Positions 18,192 to 26,088 of a stretch of 64,000 nucleotides of DNA are shown piece by piece. The position numbers and the translations under genes were made by a program. The notes below the pieces were generated by a model. It did not search any database, was not told the DNA's origin, and saw nothing but the letters and a program-made list of their open reading frames with translations. The first letter of the stretch is position 1, and the number at the start of each line of letters is the position of its first letter. Origin of the DNA: Bin87 sp963692995 (GTDB lineage Bacteria > Chloroflexota > Dehalococcoidia > Lucifugimonadales > UBA3495); the NCBI GenBank assembly GCA_963692995.1, contig OY843611.1:2914001-2978000 (forward strand), written 5' to 3'.

Positions 18192-18935
18192 ATGGTTCTG
18201 GTCAAGCGCAAGATTAGTCGCATTCTGGTCGTCGGGCCGCTGGGACTGCAAGTATCGGAGTATCAACCGGACGCGAATGGCGAGCCGCCCGCCGCGGGCC
18301 GGACGCTGCTGTCCGTGGGCGGACGCGGCTTGGCCGCGGCGACGGAACTGCGCCGCCGGGGGCAGTGGTCGGAGCTGGCCGGGGCGCTGAACGAGGCGAC
18401 TTTCGCCGGCCGCTTTATCTTGCGTTCCTTGCGCCAGCGGGGCTTTTATCCGAACTATCTGATCCACGAAGCGGAGCTGCCCGATCCGGTGCTGAACGAA
18501 GGCGCTTTCCCCCTGTGGGATTCCCGGCGCCTGCCGGAGTTGATGAACCCCTTGCTGGCGGATTTCGACTGGCTGCTTTGCGACGGCGAGTTGGGCGAGG
18601 CGGCTTTGCGGCGGGCCGCCGCCGTGGCTCAGGAACTGGGAGTGCGGGTGGCCGGCATGGGCGCTGGCGAGAACGCGCGGCGGCTGCTGGAGCTGATCCC
18701 CGACTTGCAGGGGCTGTGCTGCGACTACTCGGCGGCCCAGGCGCTGCTGGGCCGCAAGCGGCGCGGTGTCGCCGGCTGCATCGCCCTCAGTCGGGACCTG
18801 GGCGGGCTGCGCTTGCGCGCGCCGACGGACGGCGGCGGGTCGTTGACTTTGGCGGCGGGCGAAACGGTGGATTGCGGCGTCTGGCAGGGCTTGGCTACGG
18901 AGAGCGCCGGGCTGGTCGCGGGATTGCTGGACTAG
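18192..18935 (+). CDS. PfkB/ribokinase-fold-like protein lacking kinase motifs
   Basis: A 247-residue soluble protein that closes the plus-strand operon. Its order of elements resembles PfkB sugar kinases: an opening strand ILVVGPLGLQVSEY, a glycine turn SVGGRGLAAATELRRRGQW where ribokinases have GGKGxNxA, a middle DWLLCDGELGEAALRRAA strand-helix, and CCDYSAAQALLG where kinases have NxxEaxxL. The signature DTxGAGD near the C terminus, which carries the catalytic base, is missing (VDCGVWQGLATESAGLVAG). If the resemblance is real it is a pseudokinase. The start has AGGAGC upstream and lies 13 bases after the lipoprotein stop. Recognition is by pattern, not by search, so moderately sure. Confidence 0.6.
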   Translation: MVLVKRKISRILVVGPLGLQVSEYQPDANGEPPAAGRTLLSVGGRGLAAATELRRRGQWSELAGALNEATFAGRFILRSLRQRGFYPNYLIHEAELPDPVLNEGAFPLWDSRRLPELMNPLLADFDWLLCDGELGEAALRRAAAVAQELGVRVAGMGAGENARRLLELIPDLQGLCCDYSAAQALLGRKRRGVAGCIALSRDLGGLRLRAPTDGGGSLTLAAGETVDCGVWQGLATESAGLVAGLLD

Positions 18936-19069
18936 TGATTGGACGTCAGCACTTTCAGCAGCGCGCCGTTGACCGGCGAGTCCGGGTTCATGGCGTGGTT
19001 GACCGTGAATTCCGCTCCGCACCGGAGTAGGCTGCCCAGGCCGATGGCGATTAGGATGCTTTTGAGCAT
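18932..19069 (-). CDS. Small single-span membrane protein
   Basis: A 45-residue protein starting at an ATG preceded by AAAGGAA. It has one hydrophobic segment (SILIAIGLGSLL) after a single lysine and a polar C terminus ending VLTSNH. It is convergent with the VirB4 operon, overlapping its last gene by four bases. Small membrane proteins like this occur as toxins or holin-like factors, but nothing identifies a function here. A longer reading from 19165 lacks a ribosome site. Confidence 0.4.
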   Translation of the reverse strand: MLKSILIAIGLGSLLRCGAEFTVNHAMNPDSPVNGALLKVLTSNH

Positions 19070-19146
19070 GATCGGGTTCCTTTGGGATTGGGTGATGCGG
19101 TTCCGGCAGTGGCAGTCGGGCGCGGGATTGCGCCGCGCTGATGGCA

Positions 19147-19175
19147 AAGGGGGGAGTTTTGACAACTCCCCCCTT
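19147..19175 (+). terminator. Hairpin downstream of the VirB4 operon
   Basis: A perfect 12-bp inverted repeat, aaggggggagtt at 19147-19158 and aactcccccctt at 19164-19175, with a five-base loop. The right flank is only moderately T-rich (cttcttgc). It sits about 210 bases after the end of the last plus-strand gene and upstream of the small membrane gene on the other strand, so it could end plus-strand transcription or attenuate the small gene. Confidence 0.6.
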
Positions 19176-19598
19176 CTTGCTGGGTGGTTGGTTTGACGGC
19201 GGTTTCAGCCGCGCCGCCGCCCGGCCGGCGGGCCGGTTTGCGGTCGTTGGCAAGCCGCTTCGGGCCGGTTTTTATGCTGAACTAACATCAATCTCTTCGG
19301 GATAGCGGGTACAAACTTTACTTTATGCTGAATAGGGGACTTTCGCTGGGGAGAATAGGGGACAATGTTTCCAGGGTTCGGCGCCAGGGGGATCAGGGCT
19401 TATCCGAGGGGTATTCGCTTCGTAAAACCGGGGCGGGACTTTCCGTAGCGCCGGGCCGTTGCGACAGGCCGGGGGTGATGTACCAGGATTTGAGCGTGAT
19501 TTGACGCCGGTTGTGGGGAGAAACTTTACGGCGCCGGAGCGGGTCGTTTTGGCGATGGCGCCGGGGGTTCTCCCGATGGCGCCGGGCGCGTCGGGGGA
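19176..19598. other. Gene-free stretch with two pairs of short direct repeats
   Basis: No gene is visible. gaataggggac occurs at 19330-19340 and again at 19353-19363, and tttatgctgaa occurs at about 19272 and 19322. The repeats could be protein-binding sites or edges of a decayed insertion; I see no transposase remnant. Confidence 0.4.
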
Positions 19599-20303
19599 TT
19601 AGTCGTTGGGTACGATGATGACGGTTACGTCGTGAGCGGCGGCGTATTCCCGGCTGGCGTCGGCAGCGCCGGTTCCGATGGCGGCGGCGGCGACGGGGCT
19701 GCCGGTGGCGGCGGCGAGGATGTCGGCGCGTCGGCGGGCGCGGTTCACGTCTTCGTGGTGGATGGTCAGGGAGATTTCGGCCAGGGCGTAGCGGGCTGGG
19801 CCGGGTTCGGCGGCGCTGCGGATCACCAGGTCGGTGAGTTCGGCTTCGTCGGCTTGTTGGTCGGTGATGTGGTTGAGCGCGGCGGCGTTTTCCAGGAGTT
19901 CGGAGAGGGCGGTGGCGTCGGGCATAGTGGGGGAGTAGATGGGGTAGGCGCCGGGCATATTGAGTTGGGAGCGGGCGATGCGGCGGGCGCGGCGGGCGAT
20001 TTTGCGTTCGTAGTCGGAGCCGGTGAGGTTATTGAGCTGGCCCTGCATTCTGGTTTGGTTGTTCTTGAGTTCGGCCACGTCGCTCCTGAGTTCGGCCTGG
20101 CCGCTTTCCAGCCGGTCGAGCCGTTGGTTGATGACGGCGACGGCGGCGTTGAGTTCTTGGACGGACTGGACTAGTTGGGCTACGATGGCGGGGAGTTGCA
20201 GGAGTTCATCGGTGAGGATATGGCGGCGCATGGCTTCGCGGAGTTCGGGGTTTTGGGACATGGCGTTGAGGATGTCGGCGAAGGTGGTGATGGCGGGGGA
20301 CAT
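19599..20303 (-). CDS. Coiled-coil protein with nuclease-like C-terminal domain, paralogue 1
   Basis: A 234-residue protein. Residues 15-45 resemble a conserved helical opening also present in the protein at 37109 (ELREAMRRHILTDELLQLP), then a heptad coiled coil (residues 50-95) and a C-terminal domain with ELTDLVIRSAAE, YALAEISLTIHHEDV, RARRRADILAAATG and a closing VIIVPND strand. The D...(E)xS order resembles a PD-(D/E)xK fold in which the usual lysine is a serine. Such proteins are common in genomes with many repeats and transposons, but the function is not established. The ribosome site is weak (GAGGTCC). Confidence 0.65.
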   Translation of the reverse strand: MSPAITTFADILNAMSQNPELREAMRRHILTDELLQLPAIVAQLVQSVQELNAAVAVINQRLDRLESGQAELRSDVAELKNNQTRMQGQLNNLTGSDYERKIARRARRIARSQLNMPGAYPIYSPTMPDATALSELLENAAALNHITDQQADEAELTDLVIRSAAEPGPARYALAEISLTIHHEDVNRARRRADILAAATGSPVAAAAIGTGAADASREYAAAHDVTVIIVPND

Positions 20304-20362
20304 GGCGGTCTGGACCTCGTTGGCGGGGGTATGGGATGGTTTGATTTCGTTGACGATTGGCT

Positions 20363-20390
20363 AATGCAACTCGGTAGGCAAGGTTGCATT
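20363..20390. promoter_or_regulatory. Inverted repeat upstream of the coiled-coil gene
   Basis: aatgcaac at 20363-20370 and gttgcatt at 20383-20390 form a perfect 8-bp inverted repeat with a 12-base spacer, followed by a related gcaac. It is 60 bases upstream of the start at 20303 and could be an operator or the base of a leader hairpin. Confidence 0.4.
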
Positions 20391-21355
20391 GACGCAACAG
20401 TTTGAGTGGCTTCCCCTGGGGCCTGTTTGATTTTAGCATCGCGGCGGGGGTCTCCCGCAAGCGGGGGTGCGGGCGGCGGGCCGGTTTGGCGATGCGGTTC
20501 CGGTTCGGCGGGCGGGATGCCGGGAGCCGGCCCGGTTTGCCCCGTAGCGGGGCGGTGTCGGACGCGGTTCAGGTCTTCGTGGTGGCTGGCGACCCGACGG
20601 TTGCGGCTGGCGACCCGGCGGTTGCGGTTGGCGCAGCGCCGCTATGGTGTCGTCCGTCGTCCGCGCCTTGGACGCGATTGTGCGGAATGGCGGGTTGGCA
20701 TTCGTGATGTCCGCCAGCCGGATAGCCCGGCGCGTCGCCGCCGCGTCTCAGGAGGTCGGGCTAGGCGACGGGTTTTCCGGCGACTCCGGCCGTATAGGGA
20801 TGGCCGTGGGGATGTCGCAAGGGGGCGCGCCGGATGGGGCGATGCTGCGTCGGCCAGCCCGGTGATGGTGGCTTGCTATACGGGGGCGCCCGCGCCGCGC
20901 ACGCCCCCGCTGCCTGGACTAGTCGTCTTTTGCGGGGCTGGGGCGTGTCGTATGAGGCCCGTACAGGCCCTAAAGTCGGCCCGAAGGCGTTACGGGGCCT
21001 TTTGTTTCATTCACTGCGTCGCCCGGTCTTATGCGGCGGCTGGCGGGCGCTTCGGGGCGGGTGTTCGGGGATACGAATGAGGGCGGGCCGTAGCCCGCCC
21101 CTGGTGGCCGTCGGACTATCCCCGCGTTGACGGCGACAGTATTCGCGTGGCGTTTTTCCCAGCGGGTGAGGCTGGGGTTTTGGCCCGGACTGGCGACGGC
21201 GGCTTTTAGGTTAGCCGGGGTGTCCCGGGGTGTCAAGGGGTGCGGCGGCGTGTTGGGCGGCGTGCGTGTTGCGTTTTTTCCCGCAGCGGGAGCCGGGGCG
21301 CCTTGCGAGCCGGTTTTGGTCCAGGGGGTTCTCCCGGTCTGGTTGGGTGTGTGGC
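20391..21355. other. Stretch without a supportable gene
   Basis: Nearly 1 kb where open frames exist on both strands but none has a ribosome site, a recognisable domain or convincing composition. A short direct repeat (ggctggcgacccg, 20585-20620) and GC-rich hairpins are present. Probably non-coding or decayed accessory DNA. Confidence 0.5.
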
Positions 21356-21586
21356 TTATTCTGACGGGGGTTTGGGGCAGATTGGGCAGTGGTTTGCGGG
21401 GTAGCCGACGGTGGCGACGTGGCCGATTAGGTTGCCGACGCTGCGCCGGGCGGCTTGGCGGGTGGGGTGGGGTTGGGGGTTGGGGCGGATCATTTGGCCG
21501 TAGGCTTCGCGGAAGATGTGGTAGTGTCGGGTATGGGGGCCGAAGTCGCCGCTTTGGAGTTCGCAGTTGAATTGAGGGTTGGGCAT
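21356..21586 (-). CDS. Small protein with CPIC motif
   Basis: A 76-residue basic, His-rich protein (HTRHYHIFREAYGQMI) ending with NHCPICPKP. The CPIC pair and a cysteine near the N terminus could bind a metal. ATG has CCGGAGCC upstream. It closes a run of small minus-strand genes. No family recognised. Confidence 0.5.
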   Translation of the reverse strand: MPNPQFNCELQSGDFGPHTRHYHIFREAYGQMIRPNPQPHPTRQAARRSVGNLIGHVATVGYPANHCPICPKPPSE

Positions 21587-21700
21587 TGGTTTGGCTCCGG
21601 GGCGGGGTTGTGGGTGGAGTGTGGCGGCCTGGTGGTCATTGGGGGCGCTTCTTGGGGGGGTGACCTTGAAGAACTGGGCGATTGGTTCGTTCCGGCTTTG

Positions 21701-21799
21701 CTAACAGGCGCGCATTTCGCAGCGTTTGCATAGGGTGGCCCAGTATTGAATGCGGTGGGCGCCGGTGACGGGTTGAGCGGTGGTGTCAAAGTTGCCCAT
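21701..21799 (-). CDS. Very small zinc-knuckle-like protein
   Basis: A 32-residue frame, ATG at 21799 to TAG at 21701-21703, ending WATLCKRCEMRAC. CxxC followed by a third cysteine resembles half of a zinc knuckle, like several neighbours. There is no strong ribosome site and it lies within a 230-base gap between two better genes, so it is only a candidate. Confidence 0.35.
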   Translation of the reverse strand: MGNFDTTAQPVTGAHRIQYWATLCKRCEMRAC

Positions 21800-21819
21800 G
21801 GGCGGGATCTAGGGGGCGT

Positions 21820-22065
21820 TCACGGGGTTCGCTCCTGTTTAGCGAGGGTGAAGTGGTTGCCGTTTTCGTTGACGATGCAGATTTGGTCGTCGGGGTCGAT
21901 GTTGGCCCAGTGTTCCAGCACGGGGCTGTAGTCGCCGAAGGCTTCGGCCAGGGCGTCCTCGACTCTCCTGACCCATTGTTCTTCGAAGGAGTCGGGGCGG
22001 AGCAGGGGGAAGCGGAAGCGGAAGAGGATGGCGGGGCCGGGGTCTTGGTCGTCAGGTCGGTACAT
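21820..22065 (-). CDS. Small acidic protein, function unknown
   Basis: An 81-residue protein with an amphipathic helix (FEEQWVRRVEDALAEAFG) followed by an acidic, aspartate-rich stretch (HWANIDPDDQICIVNENG) that looks strand-forming. GAGGCC precedes the ATG. It lies among small minus-strand genes of the element. No family is recognised. Confidence 0.55.
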   Translation of the reverse strand: MYRPDDQDPGPAILFRFRFPLLRPDSFEEQWVRRVEDALAEAFGDYSPVLEHWANIDPDDQICIVNENGNHFTLAKQERTP

Positions 22066-22172
22066 TTTGGGCCTCTGCTTCGTGCTGTGGCGGGTGGGAG
22101 GACTGGTGGTGTTCTCAGTTTCTTTGGATTGATGGGGGGCGGTTGCTCGGCTCCGGGGTTGTGGCCGGCGGG

Positions 22173-22673
22173 TTATTCCAGCACCCAGACGCTCATGGCC
22201 TTGCGTTCGCCGGCGAGGACGGAGCCGTCGGGCTGGCGGTAGCGGTAGGTTCGTCCGTCCCAGGTGTTCCAGAGGGCGTTGTCGCGGAGGCCGGCGATGT
22301 GCCGGCGGGTGGTTACTAGGCAGCCGCCGCGGTGTCGGCCGTAGTCGGCGTAGGCTTGGGTGTAGGTGGGTCGGGGGCCGGGGGGCAGTCTGACTTTTTG
22401 CAGTCCGAATAGGGCGAGGTCGGCGTCGTTGTCCTGGCGGCTCCAGGGCTTGCCGGTGACGCTGGATTTGGCGCGGCAGGCGTAGGCGGTGGCGCTGGCG
22501 GGGAAGCCGCGGGCTTTGCGGTTTTCGGCCAGGGTGAGGTACACGTCTCGGTAGTCTCGGTCGGTGATTAGGGCGATGGCGCGGGGCAGGCAGTCGTGGG
22601 CCTTGCCTTGGTAGCCGGCGTGGGCGCGGCCGCCGTCGCTTTTGACGAATCCGATCATTCCGAGTCCGATCAT
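22173..22673 (-). CDS. Papain-like cysteine peptidase candidate
   Basis: A 166-residue protein whose motif order fits papain-like (C39-type) peptidases of phages and mobile elements: an early DCLPRAIALIT with cysteine after aspartate on a helix, a TLAE-type following helix, a late CLVTTRRHIAGLRDN with histidine on a strand, then WNTWDGRTYRY where an aspartate or asparagine completes a triad. The start overlaps the stop of the upstream gene by four bases. If active it would cleave or deconjugate a protein; it could also act as a small maturation peptidase. Recognition is by motif order only. Confidence 0.6.
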   Translation of the reverse strand: MIGLGMIGFVKSDGGRAHAGYQGKAHDCLPRAIALITDRDYRDVYLTLAENRKARGFPASATAYACRAKSSVTGKPWSRQDNDADLALFGLQKVRLPPGPRPTYTQAYADYGRHRGGCLVTTRRHIAGLRDNALWNTWDGRTYRYRQPDGSVLAGERKAMSVWVLE

Positions 22674-23074
22674 TTTTGCGGCGTCTCCGGGGCGGTATTG
22701 GGGAGGTTGGGGTTGGGGTTGGGGTTGGTGGCAGGGTCGGAGGTCGGCGCTGATAAAGGCTTGGGCCGTTGAGTAGCAGTTTGGGCAGGAGTTTTCGGGG
22801 GCGCTGTGTTGGCGGTCACGACTTTGGGCGTTGCGGATAAGCCTAGCGGGTCGAGGCGGCGGCGGATTGCGGCGTCGGCGGCGCCGGCCGCCAGGATTTT
22901 GCGGATGGAGTTATCCTGCGCCATCCCAGGTTTGGATTCCGCCAGGTCCGGCGGCCGGGGAGGTCGCTCCGGTATGGCGTACTGGGCATCCGATTGCGCG
23001 GTTTGGGTGGATCGGTTATTGCGTGGGGCTGATTTGCTGGATGGAGCGGCGTAGCCGTTTGCCGTCAACATCAT
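22670..23074 (-). CDS. Proline-rich protein of unknown function
   Basis: About 134 residues from the ATG at 23074. A short helical segment (NSIRKILAAGAADAAIRRRL) is followed by a C-terminal tail made almost entirely of Pro, Thr, Ala and Asn. It is coupled to the peptidase candidate by a four-base overlap. The start is uncertain: the frame overlaps the end of the 66-residue gene by about 60 bases, and the ATG at 22924 would remove the overlap. Confidence 0.45.
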   Translation of the reverse strand: MMLTANGYAAPSSKSAPRNNRSTQTAQSDAQYAIPERPPRPPDLAESKPGMAQDNSIRKILAAGAADAAIRRRLDPLGLSATPKVVTANTAPPKTPAQTATQRPKPLSAPTSDPATNPNPNPNLPNTAPETPQK

Positions 23075-23216
23075 CGTATTCCGCACAAATCTCAATGGTT
23101 CCCTGGTCGGTGAAATGCACGGTAAGTTTCCCGTTCAGTTCGCCCAGGGTAGCCCGCAGGCGGTATATTTGGGATTGCAGACTGTTGACTAGGGCGTCGT
23201 GGCGTTGGGCGTCCAT
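23016..23216 (-). CDS. Small two-domain helical/strand protein
   Basis: A 66-residue protein with an N-terminal helix (HDALVNSLQSQIYRLRATLG) and a C-terminal beta segment (TVHFTDQGTIEICAEY). CGGAG lies at good spacing before the ATG. It starts the small operon that continues with the Pro-rich protein and the peptidase candidate. No family recognised. Confidence 0.55.
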   Translation of the reverse strand: MDAQRHDALVNSLQSQIYRLRATLGELNGKLTVHFTDQGTIEICAEYDDVDGKRLRRSIQQISPTQ

Positions 23217-23303
23217 AATATTCTCCGTAATAGCCGGATTGGGGCTTACCGCCGTCGTCGCCGGCTGGTACGGCCCGGCGCCCGGCGCATCCGTAGGTTG
23301 TTC

Positions 23304-23540
23304 TCATTGCAAGCTGATGGGCGCGTAGCGATCTCGCTTTCCCTTGTTGCGCGGCGGACAGAGCAACGTCAGGTTGTCGTAAGCGTTGGTGTTCCTTTTC
23401 CTGCGCGTAAGGGGGGCAGATTGGCTACCGCCGGACTGTCCCCGGCTCTGCTCACGCCAGGGGGTGGCATTGCAGGTATAGGAGTTTCTGGCCGGACCAG
23501 CCGCACCGGGCGCAGTTGGCCGTGGTGAAGGTGTGTCCAT
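23304..23540 (-). pseudogene. Possible HNH-endonuclease tail remnant
   Basis: A 78-residue frame with no ribosome site whose C-terminal half reads NAYDNLTLLCPPRNKGKRD, close to the NLxLLCxxCNxxKgD end of HNH nucleases, but the second cysteine is arginine and the upstream HxxP/GG part is degraded. It overlaps the zinc-ribbon gene at 23452. Best explained as a decayed fragment, and it might be chance. Confidence 0.25.
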
Positions 23541-23634
23541 CCGGCGGTTGCGCGTCTTTGCGGCGTTGAATGACGATTTCGCCCTTCATTCTGATGGCGC
23601 CCTTACAGCGTGGGCAGCCGATAGTGATTCGCAT
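23452..23634 (-). CDS. Zinc-ribbon protein
   Basis: A 60-residue protein that starts at the ATG at 23634 after AAGGA. It opens MRITIGCPRCKGAI and has a second knuckle CARCGW about 35 residues later, a standard two-knuckle zinc ribbon. The 24 residues before this ATG lack a ribosome site and were left out. One of several small zinc ribbons on this element, probably nucleic-acid-binding accessory proteins. Confidence 0.6.
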   Translation of the reverse strand: MRITIGCPRCKGAIRMKGEIVIQRRKDAQPPDGHTFTTANCARCGWSGQKLLYLQCHPLA

Positions 23635-23693
23635 TTCCTTCTCTCTTACGGCTGGGGGCAGTCTGGTGGTAGCCGGTCTGCCTCCGTCCAGGC

Positions 23694-23891
23694 TTACTCT
23701 TCCCATTCTCCGTTAGCGATGGCTTGGCATTGGTACTCGTGGTCTTTCATAAACTCGGCTACGTCCCGCCGGCTCCATCGCTCCTTGGACCACCACTGTC
23801 CACAGATGAGACAGGTCATTCTCCATACGGTGATTTGCTGGACGAATGCCTGTCCGTGCTCGGTGATAATGTCCTGTTCTTGCCACGTCAT
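23694..23891 (-). CDS. Small cysteine/tryptophan-rich protein
   Basis: A 65-residue protein, ATG at 23891 after AAAGGAG. CLICGQWW and a later C in HEYQC could form an incomplete zinc site together with the histidines. A helix (RRDVAEFMKDHEY) separates them. It is transcribed with the neighbouring zinc ribbons. No family recognised. Confidence 0.55.
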   Translation of the reverse strand: MTWQEQDIITEHGQAFVQQITVWRMTCLICGQWWSKERWSRRDVAEFMKDHEYQCQAIANGEWEE

Positions 23892-24035
23892 GCGTCTGCT
23901 CCTTTCCCGGTGCGTTTGCACTGCGTTCAGCCGTCCTTGCAGGGTGTAGATTGCCCGGTCGGCGGGGGCGCTTTGGAGCAAGTCGCGGCATCATTCACCC
24001 CGTGCTGGCGGGCGGGAGGGTTCCGGCGTTGGCGT

Positions 24036-24305
24036 TCACAGCCATCTTTTCAGGTAGCCGCCGTGGGGCTGGCGGTGAACGCCGTGCTGGTCGCATTGGG
24101 CGGTGATTTTGACTGGGCTGCCGGCTTTTTCAGCAGGGAAGCCGGGGCAAGGGAGCATGCTGATGGGGATGCGGAAGGCGCAGTTCTGGCAGATTGGCCG
24201 GTTGCGGCAGCCTTTGGGGTCATGGAACCAGAGGTTCGTATAGTGATTGGCCTGGGTGATGGGGTGTTTGGCGTCGGGGGTTGAGAATCCGCAATTGACT
24301 GGCAT
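24036..24305 (-). CDS. Cysteine-rich small protein
   Basis: An 89-residue protein with six cysteines, including CRNRPICQNC and PC followed by C-DQHGVH, suggesting a zinc-binding fold. The ATG at 24305 was preferred over 24356; GAGGCC lies in front of it. The central FRIPISMLPCPGFP segment has no match I know. It lies between the small zinc proteins and the exported FN3 protein. Confidence 0.5.
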   Translation of the reverse strand: MPVNCGFSTPDAKHPITQANHYTNLWFHDPKGCRNRPICQNCAFRIPISMLPCPGFPAEKAGSPVKITAQCDQHGVHRQPHGGYLKRWL

Positions 24306-24407
24306 GGTGGCCTCGGCGGTATGGGGGGCATCAGGTTTCGTTTGGGGGCATGACAAAGGGCGCCGGACGGGAAGGTCGGGCGCCCTGGTTTTGGCGGGTT
24401 GGCGGGT

Positions 24408-25235
24408 TCAGAAAATTGGGTTGGGGCTGTTGCAGGTGGCGATGAGGAAGCGGGAGAGGTCGTGCAGGTGGGGGGAATTATTGGCTTGTTCGCGGATCAT
24501 TTGAGTGAGGTATTTGGTGGCGACGGTACGCGCGGCGGGGTTGGCGATGGAGTTGATCCAGCGGTTTTGGGCGCAGGCGAGGGCGGCGTCGGCGAGGAGT
24601 TGGCGTTCTTGCTCGTAGGCGGTGAAGGTCAGGAGTTCGGCTTCGGTGGATTGGGATTGGGGGCAGTTGGGGATATTGGATTGGGGTTTTTTGATTTTGA
24701 CCTGGTATTGGTAGTTGCCGGGAGGTGGCCGGTCGCGGTAGTAGGTTTTGGGGGTTTCGGCGATTTGGGCATAGGGTTGGTCGGAATGGGAGCGTCGGGA
24801 GACGGTGTAGTAGGCCGGTTGGGGGAGGTCAGCGGTGTGTTGAGGCTGGTAGTCGGGAGCGGGGTAGTAGTGGTTGTTGAAGTAGGGGTAGGGGTGAGTT
24901 CGCCAGGAGAGGTTGACGGATTGGGTGATGGGGTTGGATTGCTGGGCAAGGATGGCGATGTGGTTATGGCAGGACCGGTCTTGGATTTGGGAGGCGGTGG
25001 CATAGGCATCGTGATGGGAGCCGGGATGTGGGTCGCCGGGGGTGCTGGTTTGGTATTGAGCGCCGCCGCCGGATGGGGCGCCGCCGTCGTCTTGGGCGTG
25101 GGCGTGGGCGGGGGCTGGGTTAGCGGTGGTGATGATGATGAGGGCGGTGAGCGCGGCGAGGGTAGCGATAGCGGCGATATTGCGGATTCGGGCGGGGATG
25201 CGTTGCTGGGGGACGGGGGCGGTGGGATAGGGCAT
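24408..25235 (-). CDS. Exported FN3-like protein
   Basis: A 275-residue protein with an N-terminal signal anchor (IAAIATLAALTALIIITTA) and Ala-His-rich processing region, then an FN3-like domain (VNLSWRTHPYPYF at the start, YYTVSRRS and YQYQVKI towards the end), and a helical C-terminal part with three cysteines. AAAGGAGCC precedes the ATG. Compared with its FN3 relatives near the left end it is His/Tyr/Pro-rich. Outside-facing position is likely; the role is unknown. Confidence 0.65.
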   Translation of the reverse strand: MPYPTAPVPQQRIPARIRNIAAIATLAALTALIIITTANPAPAHAHAQDDGGAPSGGGAQYQTSTPGDPHPGSHHDAYATASQIQDRSCHNHIAILAQQSNPITQSVNLSWRTHPYPYFNNHYYPAPDYQPQHTADLPQPAYYTVSRRSHSDQPYAQIAETPKTYYRDRPPPGNYQYQVKIKKPQSNIPNCPQSQSTEAELLTFTAYEQERQLLADAALACAQNRWINSIANPAARTVATKYLTQMIREQANNSPHLHDLSRFLIATCNSPNPIF

Positions 25236-25629
25236 AGATTGGCTCCTTTTGTAGCGGGGTTGTTTTAGCCCCGGTGATTTGGCGGTTGAGATAACGTAAG
25301 GGTTGGCGTGGGAAGGGCGTTTTTAGGGGCGTATGGGCGGGTGAGCGGCGTTTTGATGCGGTTGGCGCGGATTGGGGGTGGTCTTTGGGGGATTGTCGGG
25401 CGTTTGGGGGCGTGTTTTGGTTTCGCGCCGGCATCCCGGCGAATGCCGGGAGCCGACGGGACTGGGGCGTCGGGGTTTGGAATGCCCCCGCGGGCTGGGG
25501 GGCCGGCGGGGGCGGGAGGCGCGCTGGGGTTGGGGAAGGGGGGAACCCCAGGGCGCTTGAGTTCAGGGCAGCAGGGGTTGCCGTTGCCGGTTTGGTTTAG
25601 ATAGCGCGGGGTGCGGTGAAGGGGTGGGT
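25236..25629. other. Gene-free stretch with a short palindrome
   Basis: No gene can be supported; long open frames here are shadows. ccggcat at 25428-25434 and atgccgg at 25443-25449 form a hairpin with an 8-base loop, similar in style to the dispersed palindrome at 63461. Confidence 0.45.
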
Positions 25630-26061
25630 TCAGCGGCGGTAACGGGCGGGTTGGCGTTGTTGCCGGAGTTGGCGTTGTTGCTGGACCTGGGCGACGGTTT
25701 TGTAGTAGCCGTCGTCGTCGAACCAGAGGGTTTCGATAAAGCAGTAGGCGCGGGAGGTTGACATGGCCTGGGCGCAGGCGATGCAGTTGAGGCTGGAGAT
25801 TTCGGCGTAGCGGCTGAGGATGGCGCGGGGCTGTTCGAGTTGGGGTTGGGCGACGTCGATGGCGTGGTCGTCGAGGCGGTGTTCGCAGAAGGTGCCGGGG
25901 ATTTGGTCGGCGATTTGGCGGAGGGTGTCGTAGTTGGAGCGGCGGGCCTGGGCGGTTTGTTGATGTGAGCCGTGCATGGCGACCCAGGCGCGGCTGAGTT
26001 TGGCGATTTCTTCGCGGTTGGTGATATGGCCTTGGGGGCCGGTTTGGTATTCGTGTTGCAT
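25630..26061 (-). CDS. Cysteine-bearing protein downstream of the methyltransferase-helicase
   Basis: A 143-residue protein with four to five cysteines (CEHRLDDH, CIACAQ, CFIETLWF) and a Gln/Arg-rich C terminus. The spacing C-x40-CxxC-x12-C could bind zinc or an iron-sulfur cluster. It lies 27 bases after the helicase gene, with CGGAGC ahead of the ATG, and probably belongs to the same operon. No family recognised. Confidence 0.6.
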   Translation of the reverse strand: MQHEYQTGPQGHITNREEIAKLSRAWVAMHGSHQQTAQARRSNYDTLRQIADQIPGTFCEHRLDDHAIDVAQPQLEQPRAILSRYAEISSLNCIACAQAMSTSRAYCFIETLWFDDDGYYKTVAQVQQQRQLRQQRQPARYRR

Positions 26062-26088
26062 AGTGTTCGGGTCGCTCCGGTGGGGGGT

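Noticed and set aside
20402..21355. Several open frames of 90 to 220 residues
   Set aside because: Composition is Arg/Gly-rich, frames overlap each other, and no ribosome site or domain supports any of them.
22670..23095. Start at TTG 23095 for the Pro-rich gene
   Set aside because: It increases the overlap with the 66-residue gene and has no ribosome site; ATG 23074 is no worse and needs no rare start codon.
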